NCBI GenBank assembly: GCA_026545225.1
Contig: CM048848.1
Location: forward strand, 26,576,806-26,640,805
Source of the DNA: Cornus controversa
Lineage: Eukaryota; Streptophyta; Magnoliopsida; Cornales; Cornaceae
DNA length: 64,000 bases
Direction: 5' to 3'
Part shown: one piece after another, positions 1-11,504 of the stretch
Layout of the letters: each line of letters begins with the position of its first letter
Numbering within the stretch: position 1 is the first letter of the stretch
Notes under the pieces: model-generated
What the model was told of the DNA's origin: nothing
The model's input: the letters and a program-made list of their open reading frames with translations, nothing else
Database searches by the model: none
Position numbers and translations under genes: made by a program

Positions 1-960
1 CCTCCAAGAATTTTTCTACCATGTCAGAAAAGATGGCCATCATACACCCCTGGAATGTCGCCGGAGTATTACATAACCTAAATAGCATACGACAATAAGC
101 AAAAGTACCAAAGGGACAAATGAAAGTGGTATTCTCTTGATCTTCTAGATCGATAGCCACTTGGTTATAACCAGAGTAGCCATCTAGAAAGCAATAATAG
201 CTCTGACCAGCTATGGAAGAGGGAAGTGATCTTTCCTTGTTATAGAATTGAGCTTTCTGTAATCAATGTAAACATGCCAACCTGTGGTAGTACGTTGTGG
301 AAGAAGCTCTCCCACAGAGTTAGGGACAATAGTAAGACCAAACTTCTTAGGAACCACTTGTGTCGAACTCACCCATGTGCTGTTAGAAATTGGATAAATA
401 ATACCTATATCAAGTAACTTGACAATCTCTTTCTTTACCACCTCCTTCATGTTGGGGTTTAGTCGCCTCTATGCCTCTCTAGATGGTTTACATCCTTCTT
501 CCAGATGGATTTTATGCATGCAAATCGAGGGATCAATGCCCTTAAGATCAGCAATACTCCACCCAATTGCTTCACAATGTTGATATAAGACCTCTACTAA
601 GCGATTCTCTTGAGTTTCTGTCAGATCAGAGGCAATTATAACAGGAAAAGATTTCTGTGCCCCCAAAAATACATACTTTAACTTGTCAGGTAAAGGCTTC
701 AACTCTAAGGATAGAGGGGACTCCAATGAAGGCACTAGAGGAGTGCTAGAGAGAGAAGGTAGTGGCTCAATTAGAATTATCCAAGGTGGAGTATTCTGAA
801 TAGCATCCACTTCCAGCATAGAATGCACCTCTTCACACAACTCTTCATCATTAATTTTCTCAAAGTTATAAAGAGACTTACATACTTCTAAGGAGTTTCG
901 AGATATAAAGGATGAAACAAATTCCTCTACACATTCATCAATATCATCCATGCAGAACAC
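1..960 (-). pseudogene. Retrotransposon A pol: protease-RT linker and reverse transcriptase N-terminal part
   Basis: The minus-strand translation gives the usual Athila linker, with a segment like DLKGIDPSICMHKIHLEEG, followed by reverse transcriptase. RT motifs seen are VVPKK, IDYRKLNSITRKDHFPLP, then FLDGYSGYNQ and CPFGTFAY near position 100. A stop or small deletion follows HFPLP (near 211), where about a dozen conserved residues are missing. A second stop lies near 468, at the linker/RT junction. The gene runs off the window before the catalytic YVDD box. The product would have copied element RNA into DNA in cytoplasmic particles; this copy cannot do so. Confidence 0.85.
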
Positions 961-966
961 ATCACT

Positions 967-1461
967 CTAATCTAGAGGGTGTTGGATAGTATTGAACATA
1001 TTAAGCTTGACATTCATGCTGCCAAATGAGATATCGATGATCCCCGACCTACAATTTATACAAGCATCAGCAGTAGCTAAGAAAGGTCGACCAAGGATCA
1101 CTGGAATGTGCCTCTTCGGATTATGAACTGGCTCAGTGTCAAGTACAATAAAATCAATAGGAAAGTAGAACTTGTCCACTTTAATGAGCACATCTTCAAT
1201 GATTCCTCGGGGTTGCTATGTTGATCTATCTGCAAATTGCAACACCACTGAGGTAGGCTTCAATTCTCCCAAGCCCAATTGTAAGTATACTGAATAGGGT
1301 AGCAAATTCACACTTGCACCCAAATCAAGAAGAGCTTTATCAACATGGTGCTCCCCAATGATGTATGAGATAGTTGGGGCACTAGGATCTTTGTACTTGG
1401 GAGGAGTGCACTGCTGAATTATAGAACTCACTTGTTGTAGCAGCATCACTTTCTTTGGCAC
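967..1461 (-). pseudogene. Retrotransposon A aspartic protease region
   Basis: The translation holds the retropepsin active-site motif ALLDLGASVNLLP followed by VILGRPFLATADACIN, the pattern of Ty3 polyprotein protease. It is split by a stop near 1213-1215, just before a QPRGIIEDV-like segment, and by another near 964-966. It lies between gag and RT in the order expected for a single gag-pol reading frame. It is closely similar to the protease at 34508-35560, so both elements belong to the same family. Confidence 0.85.
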
Positions 1462-1482
1462 ATGGCTTTTAGGACGCCTTTT

Positions 1483-3190
1483 CTAAGTGCACAAGTCCTT
1501 CAAAAATTTAGCATAAGGAGGAATTTGCTTGATGGCATCAAGGAGTGGCAAATTAATCTTCACTTGTCGAAACACCTCCATCATGTCATGCAGCTTGTCC
1601 CCTTGCTTCCCCAATTTAGATGCTTCAAGGAAACGTTGTGGGAAAGGAGCCTTGGGCTCATAAGGAATTTCAGTACTTGGACTTGTGGTCACTTTTTCTT
1701 CTTCTTTCTTCACACCCACCTTATTATCAATTATTTTTCCACTCCTCAAAGTGGTAATGGCTTGAACTTGCTCATGATGTGGGTTGCTTGTGGAAGCTTG
1801 CATCCCTCTTGGATTAGCAACTGGTTGACTAGGGAGCTTCCCTTCTTCTCTTCTACTCAATGAAGTAGCAAGCTGTCCAAACTGAGATTCCAGTTTGGCA
1901 ATGAATTGAGAATGAGAGTGCACTAGCTGAACTGTAGATTGTACTGTTGTTGCAGTAGCTTGCACTGTCTCTATAAAAGAATTAATCTTGTCAAATTTGG
2001 ACAAGGTAAGTGTCAGCTTGTCTTCAATAGCAGAAATTCTTTGTGCTATAGGACTTTGTGTTTGATATTGCTGTTGAGGTACAAAAGTCCTAGGTTGATA
2101 TGATGGTTGCATGGCTGCCCCTTGGTTGCTGTAAGAAAAACCAGGATAATTCCTCCATGTGGGATTGTAAGTATTACCTTGTGGAGGATTCATTGGTCCA
2201 GTGAATATAGCTTGGACTTGCTCACGTTGAATATCAAAAAATTGCCCCATCGAAGGACAATTGCTCACATTATGTATAGGACTAGAGCAAAATTCACAAG
2301 GGCCTAACAATGAAGAATTTGAAGTAGAAGGAGTTTGATTGGCAGCTATAATTGCTGCTACCTTCTGTGCAATTAAATCAATGTCAGTTGGCATAGCTTC
2401 TGAAGCACCAACCTCAAAAATCCCATTAGTCTTCCTTATAGTTGCAGGTCTGCTAGAACGAGTAGAGGACACATGTTGTAGAGAGTTGTCACTAAGATTT
2501 TCAAATAAGGTCCATGCCTCTTCTTCACTCTTCATCATAAAAGTACCTCCACAAGATGCGTCAACCATCTGTCTATTGGCTTCTGTCAGCCCTTCATGAA
2601 AACTCTGCACTAGTTGCCACTTAGAAGAAACCAGTGATAGCACGTCTGAACTGATTGGTCTTCCTTATCGGAAAATACTTCTTGAGAAACTCATGTTGCA
2701 TCTGAGTCCAAGTCGTGATAGAACCTGCCGGTAGAGAATTGAACCAATACTTTGCTTTGTCTTTCAGGGAGAATGGAAAAAGTCTCATTCTGAAAGCATC
2801 TTCAGAGAAGTTGTGAATTTTGGTAGTTGAGCACACTTTAATGAAGTCATCCAGATGCTTGTAAGGGTCTTCTTGAGTCAGCCTAAAATAAGATGGTAGC
2901 ATTTGAATAATGCTAGACTTGATCTCATAATTCTGTGCTGTGACATTAGGCAGTTGAAAACCAGCTGGTGATGTATATGTCTCAGGAACATAGTAGTCCC
3001 TAAGCAATCTAGCCCTTTCTCCATCAGCATTAGGAATAAGGTTGTTATTCCTCTTTTCTGCCATGTCTTCAATTAATTCTTCCTCTTGCACACTGGTATC
3101 AACAGGGATGTTCCACTGTTGTCTAAGAGTACGTTCAGGCTTAGGATCAAGAGGTATCAAAGGATCAGCTACAGAACGACGACCTTGCAT
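1483..3190 (-). pseudogene. Retrotransposon A gag
   Basis: The gag begins at ATG 3190 (MQGRRSVADPL...) and has the retrotransposon gag core around KDKAKYWFNSLPAGSI and FLKKYFP. The frame breaks at 2621-2643: compared with the gag at 32788, about 25-30 residues after RRAITGF are missing. The second frame (2643-1483) continues with KWQLVQSF, a CCHC zinc knuckle (CEFCSSPIHNVSNC), a low-complexity Q-rich part and the LPSQPVANPRG segment. Gag would form the particle and bind RNA. This copy is broken. Confidence 0.85.
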
Positions 3191-3304
3191 ATATTGGCCA
3201 AAAGCACCTAAAAAGAAAACAAAAACAAAATATAAAAATTTCCTAACCTAAAAATCCAATTAAAATTAATTCTGTAAAAATCCAATCAATCAAATAGATA
3301 ATTT

Positions 3305-3319
3305 CCGGCAACGGCGCCA
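3305..3319 (-). other. Primer-binding site of element A (tRNA-Asp)
   Basis: On the minus strand this reads TGGCGCCGTTGCCGG, the complement of the 3' end of plant tRNA-Asp(GUC). It lies five bases inside the LTR end at 3325 and fixes the orientation of element A. The stretch from 3191 to 3304 is the untranslated leader between primer site and gag. Confidence 0.85.
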
Positions 3320-3324
3320 AAAAT

Positions 3325-4807
3325 TGATTCCTGTGTGAGTGTGACTCAAAAAGTATATCAATTAAAAATTTTCACACTTCGCAATAGAACGAATTCCTTG
3401 CAGAATAGGGCTATCGAAAGGGGTGTCGAACCTCAGGGATTATGGTCTGACGAGTTGGAATACGGAATTAATTCTAATTAAATTTAAAATAAAAGAATTC
3501 TGATTTTTAAACTAAACTAATTAAAAACTAAAATAAAATAAATCAAAATAAATAGAAAGTAAAGATAATATGAGAGAAATCTAGGGTATTTGACTTCACC
3601 ACTAACTCCACAATCAATGGTCAATTGAATCAACTATGGGGGATTACATCATGCATAAGTGGTGTCGGTGGCTACAAGATCACCTTCATCTGTCAAGAAG
3701 ATAACATATGATTAAGGCTAAGTCATGGACTATCTTCGATTGGCATGGGCCATCTGCCTAAGTACTCTAATCTAGGGTGCAGTATGGTTTATCTTCTCTA
3801 GGCATAATCCATCAAAGCTTTTAATGATATATTCAGTGATTACCATTGTGTAATAATCACTCTCATCATCACAGAAAATAAGAGAGATTGAGTTCAATAA
3901 CAATAACTAAATATCTAAGACAAGATAAGAAATCATTGAGATTGAATTTACAAGACTTTGCTTGCTCAATTATATAATAAGAATCCTCTAAATTACACAA
4001 TCTATGCATGTATATAAAGGTCCCCAATAATTAAAATAATCAAACCATTGATGCTTTGTTAAGGCTACATCAAAACCCTAGTGGATGAACTAGCCGCTCA
4101 TGGTAGAAGAAGAAGCTTCAATTGTTGAGTAAGAAGGCATCATCTTCATAAATTATGCGTATGACTTCGTTTTCCAATGGCTCTGGAAAGTATGTTTCTG
4201 TTTTGTCCTCCACCCTCTTAGACTCTCCAAGCCCTGTAATCACCCCGCAACTCAGCCTCCAAGTCTTCACTTTATGCCCCAAGAGAATACACCAAAGTCC
4301 TAATCCAATTAGGAATTAATCATGTTTTCCCATAGCACTAATCAGGTGGGTTTTTCCTGCTGACGTTCAGCCCAACTTTTGACCCACTAGAAGTCCGATT
4401 GACGGAATTTTCGTGAAATACAAAAGTGTGCAGAAATTAAGTTGATTTGAGGCTCGCAAATAAGACTTCTGGTCCATTTTCTAAAATGGGATTAAGACTG
4501 TATTATGCGCAGATTTGGGCTTCAGGCCCGAAACCTTCTTAAGCAGCTGTGCTTCTCTTGGACCTCTTCCATGGGTTGATTTGAGTTGAAATAAATGGTT
4601 GAATGGATTTCCTTGATGTAGGCTTCCTCTAACCATCTTGGATGTCTTCTTTAAAAGCCTAAAATTATGGTTTTAACTGAAATAATCATTAAGGCCCTGC
4701 AAATACAGAAAATAGTAAAATAAAGTAAAATAACAAAATAATCTATCACTAAGAGAATAAAATACATAAGTTAAGAGGCTAGAATGTGTAACATTCAACG
4801 CCTATCA
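3325..4807 (-). repeat. 5' LTR of element A
   Basis: About 1.48 kb, bounded by TG/CA in both readings. On the minus strand it begins TGATAGGCGTTGAATG and ends CAGGAATCA, directly before the primer site. The start resembles the start of the LTR at 39804 (TGATAAGTGTTCAATT), supporting the family assignment. A CTTTATATACATG segment near 4008-4020 (minus strand) is a possible TATA box. The five bases beyond the edge are ATAAG (4808-4812); the matching target duplication would be left of the window. Confidence 0.78.
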
Positions 4808-4812
4808 ATAAG

Positions 4813-4883
4813 TGTAGGTCATCTTTCTTTAAATAGCAAAGTTAGAGATTTCAATTCATTCCTCCTTCTTCCATTAACCGATT

Positions 4884-4918
<35 letters not shown>

Positions 4919-7148
4919 ATCTATATCATCTCCTTCATTCTTTATCAAATTAGAGGGGCTTAAAGTGAGAATTAGAATAAGCCAAAGAAAAGAGAAACGA
5001 TCTACACATTGAGGGCTCGAGTTTGTTCCGATCAAAATCGTCTTCGAACAAAGTTCAGTTTTTGAGAGATTTTAGCTTGGAATTGAGGTAGGGATATTCT
5101 CTCCATCTTATCATCGATTCTTTAGGAATTGATATGGATTGTGTTGTTTAGCACGTTTAGATTTGCTAGAATGTGAGTCTTGCACTTTTAATTGGGTCAA
5201 TTTATGTTAATTGATGATTTTATCGAATTCATGTGCTTTGATTTGTGTCTATATGTTTAGGTGTTATTAATTGTGGAGGAATGTTACTTTATAACATGAT
5301 TTATAGTGTAGAGACCATGTTGTGTATAATGCATGTTATGTGTTTGATAATATAAATGAAAGTGATCATTTCCTTCAAATGTTGTATTGTTATATGCATG
5401 GAATTACATGTTTTAGCATGTGAATTAAGTGACTTAAGATGTACTTGAATTATGAAATTAATGCATTCTTTTATGCATGAGATTACATGTGTTAGCATGG
5501 AAGTTAAATGGCTTATGATGCACTTGAATCATGGAATTGTTGCATTATTATATACATGAAATTACATGTTTTAGAATAGAAATTAAGTGGCTTATGATAC
5601 GCTTGAAATTGTATGTGTTGCCATACTTGAATCTACATGATTGGGTGTTGATTTTGGAAGAAGGTTGGAAAGCAATGAGGGCTTAGATCCCTAGGGTGCA
5701 AATCCCTAAACTTGGCCAAGGTGGTTACTCTAGACCATCAGGTTAGTAACTTGTAAAGTTAGATTTGGTTCCTTCTAGACCCTCGAGTTGATCACCCGTC
5801 AAGATAGATATTACGGATAATTGGCTCATTTCACGGTTATCCGATGGTTCTATAACAACTCCTACCCTTGTATGATTTCAAAATTTATATGGTTTGGTGC
5901 TTAAGTGTTATTGTTGAATTATGATAATCATATTGAGATTGCGTGGCATTTTCCTTGAAATTGAGTAATGTTGAACATGTTTTCCACTTAAGATTTGAAT
6001 TAAGCTCCCTTTGAGCATGTACATTGAAGTATGTCATATAATGTAGGAATTCCATGATAGCATTTCACGTTTATTAGAAGTATGTCATATAGTATAGCGA
6101 TACCATGCTTGTATTCATGTAGGTCGCATTGAGTCGATGCATAGGCTGGTTTGGGTATTTCTACCGAGCCGCCATGGTGCTCACCCCCTCCCCCAATCAT
6201 TTCTACAGATAAGGCATCAGTCGTGGATGGAGCTTGAAGAGCCCGAGAAATGATATCTATATTTTATCATTATTATTTATGATATGTTTTCACATGCCAT
6301 GTTAGGGCATTTATCGAATTTGTAATTCAAATTATATATGTATGAGCCGTGTTTGCCACTTGAAACCAATTGAGACGAGATATGAGATTTATGTTTAAGT
6401 TGAATTTCTTTCCTCTATATAGTTGAATTGCGGTCCTATTATTAATTTCATATATGCATAAATTGTCAAAATAGTTGTGTTGATGAGTTAATGGCGTTGA
6501 TGAATGTTTTCATTATAAATTGGAATATGTTTGTGATGGAGAATGACCTATATTGATGCATGATTTTGTTCGGGATTTGAATCTGGCTTAGAATGATGCA
6601 TAATGATGATTTTAGCATTTGTTCATGTTATGGGTGATATTTGATGATTTTTAGGCTTTTTAGAGAAGTTTTGGAGCCTATAAGTTGGAAATTTTGACCA
6701 TTTGACAGTAGATTTCGATATTTGCGTCGATACATGTTTGATGCATCGAAGGTTCGATGGATCGAAGTCACTATTCATAGCATGCTCTGAAATTTAAATC
6801 TGACATAACTTCTTTATTTTAAATCGAAATTGAGCGTGATTTTTTTTTGAAATTAAATATTTTTGAATTCTCTATCCAATGGTGTAGGTTTCAACTTCAG
6901 ATTCTAAACACATGAAGTGTTGAGTCCTGAAGTGAGTGATTTATGAGAGTGAGAATGAACAAAATTCCCGCTAAGGTGATACGATTTGGTGTAGGGCCTG
7001 TTATGGGTGGATAAGGTGGAGTTATGCACATCTATGTGCAAGAATAGAATTAAGCTTCTGCAACTTTTGAGGGTAAAGATGATCCATTGGGGCATAATGG
7101 ACGGTTGTCAGCTCCGGTTCTTCGGGAGTCAGAAATCGGGGCATTACA
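4813..7148 (+). repeat. Partial 5' LTR of element B
   Basis: The right end (AGTCAGAAATC then GGGCATTACA) sits just before the primer site and matches the end of the 3' LTR near 10260-10281. The interior shares TTGAGGTA-type and CATCGATT segments with 8500-8535. The canonical start (TGTAGAGACC) is missing because element A lies at 4807. Short open frames inside it look random. Confidence 0.65.
4884..4920. repeat. TA/GT microsatellite
   Basis: A run of TA repeats passes directly into about 14 GT repeats. It lies in the partial LTR of element B close to the edge of element A. Confidence 0.9.
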
Positions 7149-7151
7149 GAA

Positions 7152-7163
7152 TAGTATCAGAGC
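7152..7163 (+). other. Primer-binding site of element B (initiator tRNA-Met)
   Basis: TAGTATCAGAGC differs by one base from the usual TGGTATCAGAGC complement of initiator tRNA-Met and follows the LTR end by three bases. Confidence 0.75.
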
Positions 7164-7298
7164 TTGATACTGTCGCATGGGTGCGGTTAAGGTCATTCAC
7201 GGGGTTAAGTGAATGGGTTCACACTTGGAACTCGGGTCAGTCCGGATATAGTCCAAGGAATATAAAGAAGATAAAAGTGATAATACAACGATTGTTAT

Positions 7299-7740
7299 AG
7301 CTCAGAGTCGTTAGAAGAGTTATGTTGATAGAAGGCAACGACCTTTGGCATTTGAGGTGGGGGACCATGTCTTTCTAAAGATCTCGTCATGATTAGGTTT
7401 GATGAGAATTAGATGTAGTGGGAAGCTAGCGTTACAGTTTATTGGTTCATTCAAGATATTGGATCGTGTAGGTGAGGTTACTTATCTTTTGGCATTGCCA
7501 CCGTAAATGTCAGGTGTGCACAATAATTTCCACATTTCGATGTTAAGAAAGTATGAGTCAGATCCTTCACATGTGCTAGATTGGACAAATCCTGAGGTGG
7601 AGGAAGATGTGTCTTACGAGGAGAGATCGATTTAGGTTTTGGATGCTAGAGAGCAAGTGCTCAGGGGCAAGACCATCCCATTAGTTAAAGTGCTTTGGAG
7701 ACATCAAGGAGTCGAGGAGATATGTTTCTAATTTTGAGGA
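7299..7740 (+). pseudogene. Element B integrase C-terminal remnant
   Basis: The frame translates to RRQRPLAFEVGDHVFLK, GEVTYLLALPP, NNFHISMLRKYESDPSHVLD and KTIPLVKVLWRHQGVEE, which is the end of Ty3/gypsy pol (integrase C-terminal region, chromovirus-like). At least three stops interrupt it. It follows only about 135 bases of leader after the primer site, so more than 3 kb of coding sequence has been lost. Confidence 0.8.
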
Positions 7741-7751
7741 CGAAATTCCTC

Positions 7752-7764
7752 AAAGGTGGGGAGG
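7752..7764 (+). other. Polypurine tract of element B
   Basis: AAAGGTGGGGAGG lies directly before the 3' LTR start TGTAGAGACC (7766), after an AATTTTGAGGACGAAATT-type 3' untranslated segment common in this superfamily. It would prime plus-strand DNA synthesis. Confidence 0.75.
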
Positions 7765-7765
7765 T

Positions 7766-10281
7766 TGTAGAGACCGAGTCTAAATTTGACCGATTTTTAT
7801 TTTATTCATCATTTTTGCCATATATGCATTTCAAATGATGTTTAGCATATTTTTAGTGTGGGAAACATGTTTACGAACTTGATTAGAGGTTTTAAGAAAT
7901 TTTGAGAGCGTTTGAGTAAATTTGAGAATTTTGGGTTAGCGGGCCCTAGGAAGCAAGTCGGGTGGGCCTGAAAATTTGAAAGTATTTATTTTTGGTTTTA
8001 GGTTAAATAAAATATTTCATGAGTTAAGGAAGTGATTTCGGAGACATGGCCATTTTTGAAATCGAAAATGGAGCTCGGAAGGTACGTTAAGTGACTTAAG
8101 GGCAAAATAGTCATTTTTCCTTAGGTGAGTTGTCAATACACATGAGTGTATTTTGCTAGGGAAGATTGTAGAGATATAGAAAATTATCCATTGTTGCTCT
8201 TCAAGCTCTCCTTGTTCTCCAATATTCTTCTTCTATTTTGAGCACCTTAGAGTGAGATTTAGAGATTGCTCCAAGAGAGAAAGTTACTCCCTTCTCCTTC
8301 CTCTTCACTTTAGTGGGTTCAAAGTCCCTCATTAGAGAGTTCTAAAATTTGAGGGTGAATGAAGTTTAGATTCGAGTTTTGTCTAATAAGGAAAGTTCAT
8401 TCTCCTTGTCCCGATCAACGGTTCTATAGAAAAAAAATATGCAATTTGGACAAACTTGATGTTTGGTGATTCTAGAGTTTGATAGGGGAAGACTCCAAAC
8501 TTGAGGTAAGGGTGTTTCTTCTTTCTTAGTCATCGATTGTAGGGTTTGGGTGAATTTGGGATGGTATAAATTGTGCTAGCATGTATGGGTGAGTGATGGG
8601 AGTTAAGTAAATTATCATTCCCTTATTTACATTGTGTAATTATGCATGCTAGAGTTGTTCAATTTATGTTATGTGATGAATTGAGAAATTATGCTTACAA
8701 AGTATATGAAGTGAGAGCATGTTTCACTATGTGGTGTATTATATGCATATGTGATCAATATGCATAAGTTGAAGCATATATGTGGCTATCCACTCCGAAA
8801 GAGAAGGAACGAAAAGAGCAGGCGACATCTCTCGTCGTCTTCACAGAATTTGTCATCTGAATGACTGAAAAAAAAGAGCCGAACTATGTTTGTATGGGAA
8901 TTATGTAGATGAAATATATGCTAGAATTATTATAGCAAGAATATGCATTGAAGAGCATAAGAATTATATAATATATATATGAAGTATATGTGTCTTATGA
9001 GCATGTAAATGTGTATATCGGAGTCTTGTCCAAGTATGTTATACATAAAATTCGGAGGTGACCAACCATGTGTATGAAGTGGTGATAATATCCACAATGG
9101 GATGATCGTCGGATATGCCCAATCATACCCCCAAGTATAGTGATTATCGGAGTTGCCCAATCACTAGTGTAAAGCTTATATGATGTCATAAATATATGAC
9201 CGTCAGAGTTTTCCCATCATACGAGTGTCGTCGGAGTTTACCAACACCACATGATCGTCGAAGTTGACCAATCATTTCTATATATGTATCAGATTATGAC
9301 CGAAGAAGATGTAAATATCTTGATGCTTATGTGTTTTAACTGCTAAGCATGTTGTATGGTTTAAATGCACACTCCTGAATTGCATTTCTGAATTGCTGAA
9401 TGTGAGAATATTGATATATGTCATGTAGTGTAGTGACATCATGGTTACATATCATATAGGTCAATGTCGGGTCGATGCTCATCCAAGTGGAGTTCTCTTT
9501 TGACATTTTGGATATATTTTTGTATACCTTGTATGTGGCTATCTATGCCGGCTTGTGGCATATTTATTTTTCTATTATTGTAGTTATAGTTGAATTATTA
9601 ATATTTTTGGACAATCCACATGTAATTCATTTAGTGACTATGAATTTGGACTACCACGCTTATAAGATGTATGGATTGGATTTAAACTATGAATGGACCT
9701 TATGTTTATGTATTAAGAATTTATTGCAGGGAATGTATGAGAATTACTATTTTAAATATGTTGAATGACTTATGGAGGTTTATAAGTGAGTTTGAAAGTG
9801 TTAGAATAGAAATGGGACATAAAAATGGCCAAGTGTTATACAATCAAGAATTCTGCAGAATGCAGTTTTGATCGTGCAAAATTCTTATTTCGCATGATCG
9901 AAATGCCTTCGATTATGTGAAATAGTATCGAGAATTTCGATTGAAGATGATCTAATTTCCAAATAAGTTTCGATAGTACTTCGCACGAACTTCGATTGAG
10001 CGAAATTTTGATTATGCAAAATCCCAATTTCAATCATGCAAAAGGAGGCTTTACATCGTGCGAAATTGCACTTTTGATCGTGCGAAACTTGTAGTCTAGT
10101 GTTAGACACACATGTAAGACCACGTGTGAGGCCCATTGAGATTAGTTGATGATGCATTATACATACACATGTGTAAAAATATGATTAAGCTTCCGTGGTT
10201 AAATAAAGGTTAAGACGGTTCATTGGGGTTTAATGGACGGGTTCACCCATGGTTCCGGGAGTCAGAAATCAGGGCATTAAG
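7766..10281 (+). repeat. 3' LTR of element B
   Basis: Starts TGTAGAGACCGAG after the polypurine tract and ends near AGGGCATTAAG. It contains an imperfect tandem motif like GATCGTCGGAGTTGACCAAT (about 9040-9280) and a second set of degenerate GATCGTGCGAAA motifs (about 9865-10095). A LTR remnant with the same start in decayed form flanks element C at 13368. No gene is supported inside it. Confidence 0.7.
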
Positions 10282-10399
10282 AGGCATAGGAGTGATAGGT
10301 GTAGAATGTGCCATAGGCTGTCCCACTGACCCTGATAAATGTTAAGGACCATTCTTGAACGTCTTCCTTGCATGCTTTTCTAACACAATTGTCAAATTC

Positions 10400-10910
10400 T
10401 TGTTCTGCCTCTAAGCTTTTCACTTTTGTTGCCTATTTTTTGCCTCAGCCTTAACCATCAAAGCCTTTTCCACTACCTTAGTATACACCTTCAAACCCAA
10501 AATAAACACAACGGGACTAATGGTATGGTGAAGACCATTAATAAACTTCCATGTCTTCACTTTCTCATCTCTCGCCACTTCAAGAGCAAAGCGTGAGAGA
10601 GAAGTGAACTTGTTCTCATATTCGGTCAGTGTCATGCTTTCATGAGTTAGTTCATCGAATTCCTTTCTTAGTGCCCTTCTCTTAGGCCTTGGAAAGTAAT
10701 GCTCAAGGAAAAAAGTCTTAAACTCCTCTCACCCAATCGTCTCAACATCATGTGAGTCATTTACTGACTTCCACCATAGCTCGGCACCTCTTGAGAACAA
10801 ATAAACTACTAGTATCACCTTCATTTCGTCGTCGGGCGTGGACATCATGCTTAGATGATTCTCTACTTCTTCAAGCCATTTATCTGCCACCAACGGTTCT
10901 AAGCTTCATC
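10400..10910 (-). pseudogene. Element C gag fragment
   Basis: The minus-strand translation shows the retrotransposon gag pattern: ADKWLEEVENHL, an AELWWKSV segment, FKTFFLEHYFPRP and then MTLTEYENKFTSLSRFA with VKTWKFINGL. At least one stop occurs before EEFKTFF. The stretch from 10282 to 10400 and the leader from 10911 to 11489 show nothing clearer. Confidence 0.75.
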
Positions 10911-11489
10911 AGAAGTATGAGGCATCAACTTCTTGAATCTCATAATATATTTAAAGCTAGCGCCTCTCACTTTCAGTTTCTTCCAGTTGTGCAACCAGCT
11001 GTTGCACCTCAGCAGCAACTGTCCTCACAAAATCTCTAAGGTTCGTAGTTATATCTGTGACCAAACGATTTTCCTCAGGAACCCCAACCCTAACTGCTCC
11101 TTTACAGCGTCTAGGTGGGCATAGATATAGCCAATAGATGGGTTAACAATAATTGAATATATCATGCTACGCACTTAACATAATCAACTCATTACGCAAC
11201 ATAGGAACATGTTATCACTTAAACTTATAATGCATAAACAAGCTTTTGCAACAAAAATATAACATATAAACATGTTTTCAAATAACCACAGAGCATATAA
11301 CACATGTTGTGATACAAGCACATAACATGTAATCATATAAGCATGGCTCACGTGCACATAAATTTATCAAAATAACTATCTCATGTCTACAAATGTTACT
11401 TAGTCAATTCAAACCTAAAGGTCTTAATAATTCCAAATCCATACATGATCTGACCATTACCCTTCGTCTTTAGGTTTTCAAACTTAGTG

Positions 11490-11501
11490 CTCTGATACAA
11501 A
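11490..11501 (-). other. Primer-binding site of element C (initiator tRNA-Met)
   Basis: The minus strand reads TGTATCAGAGC, close to the TGGTATCAGAGC complement of initiator tRNA-Met, three bases from the LTR end at 11505. Confidence 0.75.
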
Positions 11502-11504
11502 ACT

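Larger units (their letters stand above)
1..4807 (-). mobile_element. Athila/Tat-like Ty3 retrotransposon A, cut by window edge
   Basis: Read on the minus strand the order is LTR (4807-3325), primer-binding site, gag, aspartic protease, then the start of reverse transcriptase, which leaves the window at position 1. The primer site matches the 3' end of plant tRNA-Asp, as is usual for Athila/Tat elements. Every coding segment carries stops or deletions, so this copy is not autonomous. Its LTR outer edge (4807) abuts sequence that resembles the LTR of element B, so A probably inserted into B. The other LTR and the target duplication lie outside the window. Confidence 0.88.
4813..10281 (+). mobile_element. 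Old Ty3/gypsy retrotransposon B with internal deletion
   Basis: Plus-strand order: partial 5' LTR, primer-binding site for initiator tRNA-Met (7152-7163), a short leader, an integrase C-terminal remnant, a polypurine tract (7752-7764) and a 2.5-kb 3' LTR. Only about 0.6 kb of interior is left, so gag, protease, RT, RNase H and the integrase core have been deleted. The two LTRs can be aligned at their ends but differ a lot, so the insertion is old. Its 5' LTR is interrupted on the left by element A. Confidence 0.75.

Noticed and set aside
9475..9768. 97-codon plus-strand frame as a gene
   Set aside because: It lies in the element B LTR, has an AT-driven composition and shows no recognisable domain.
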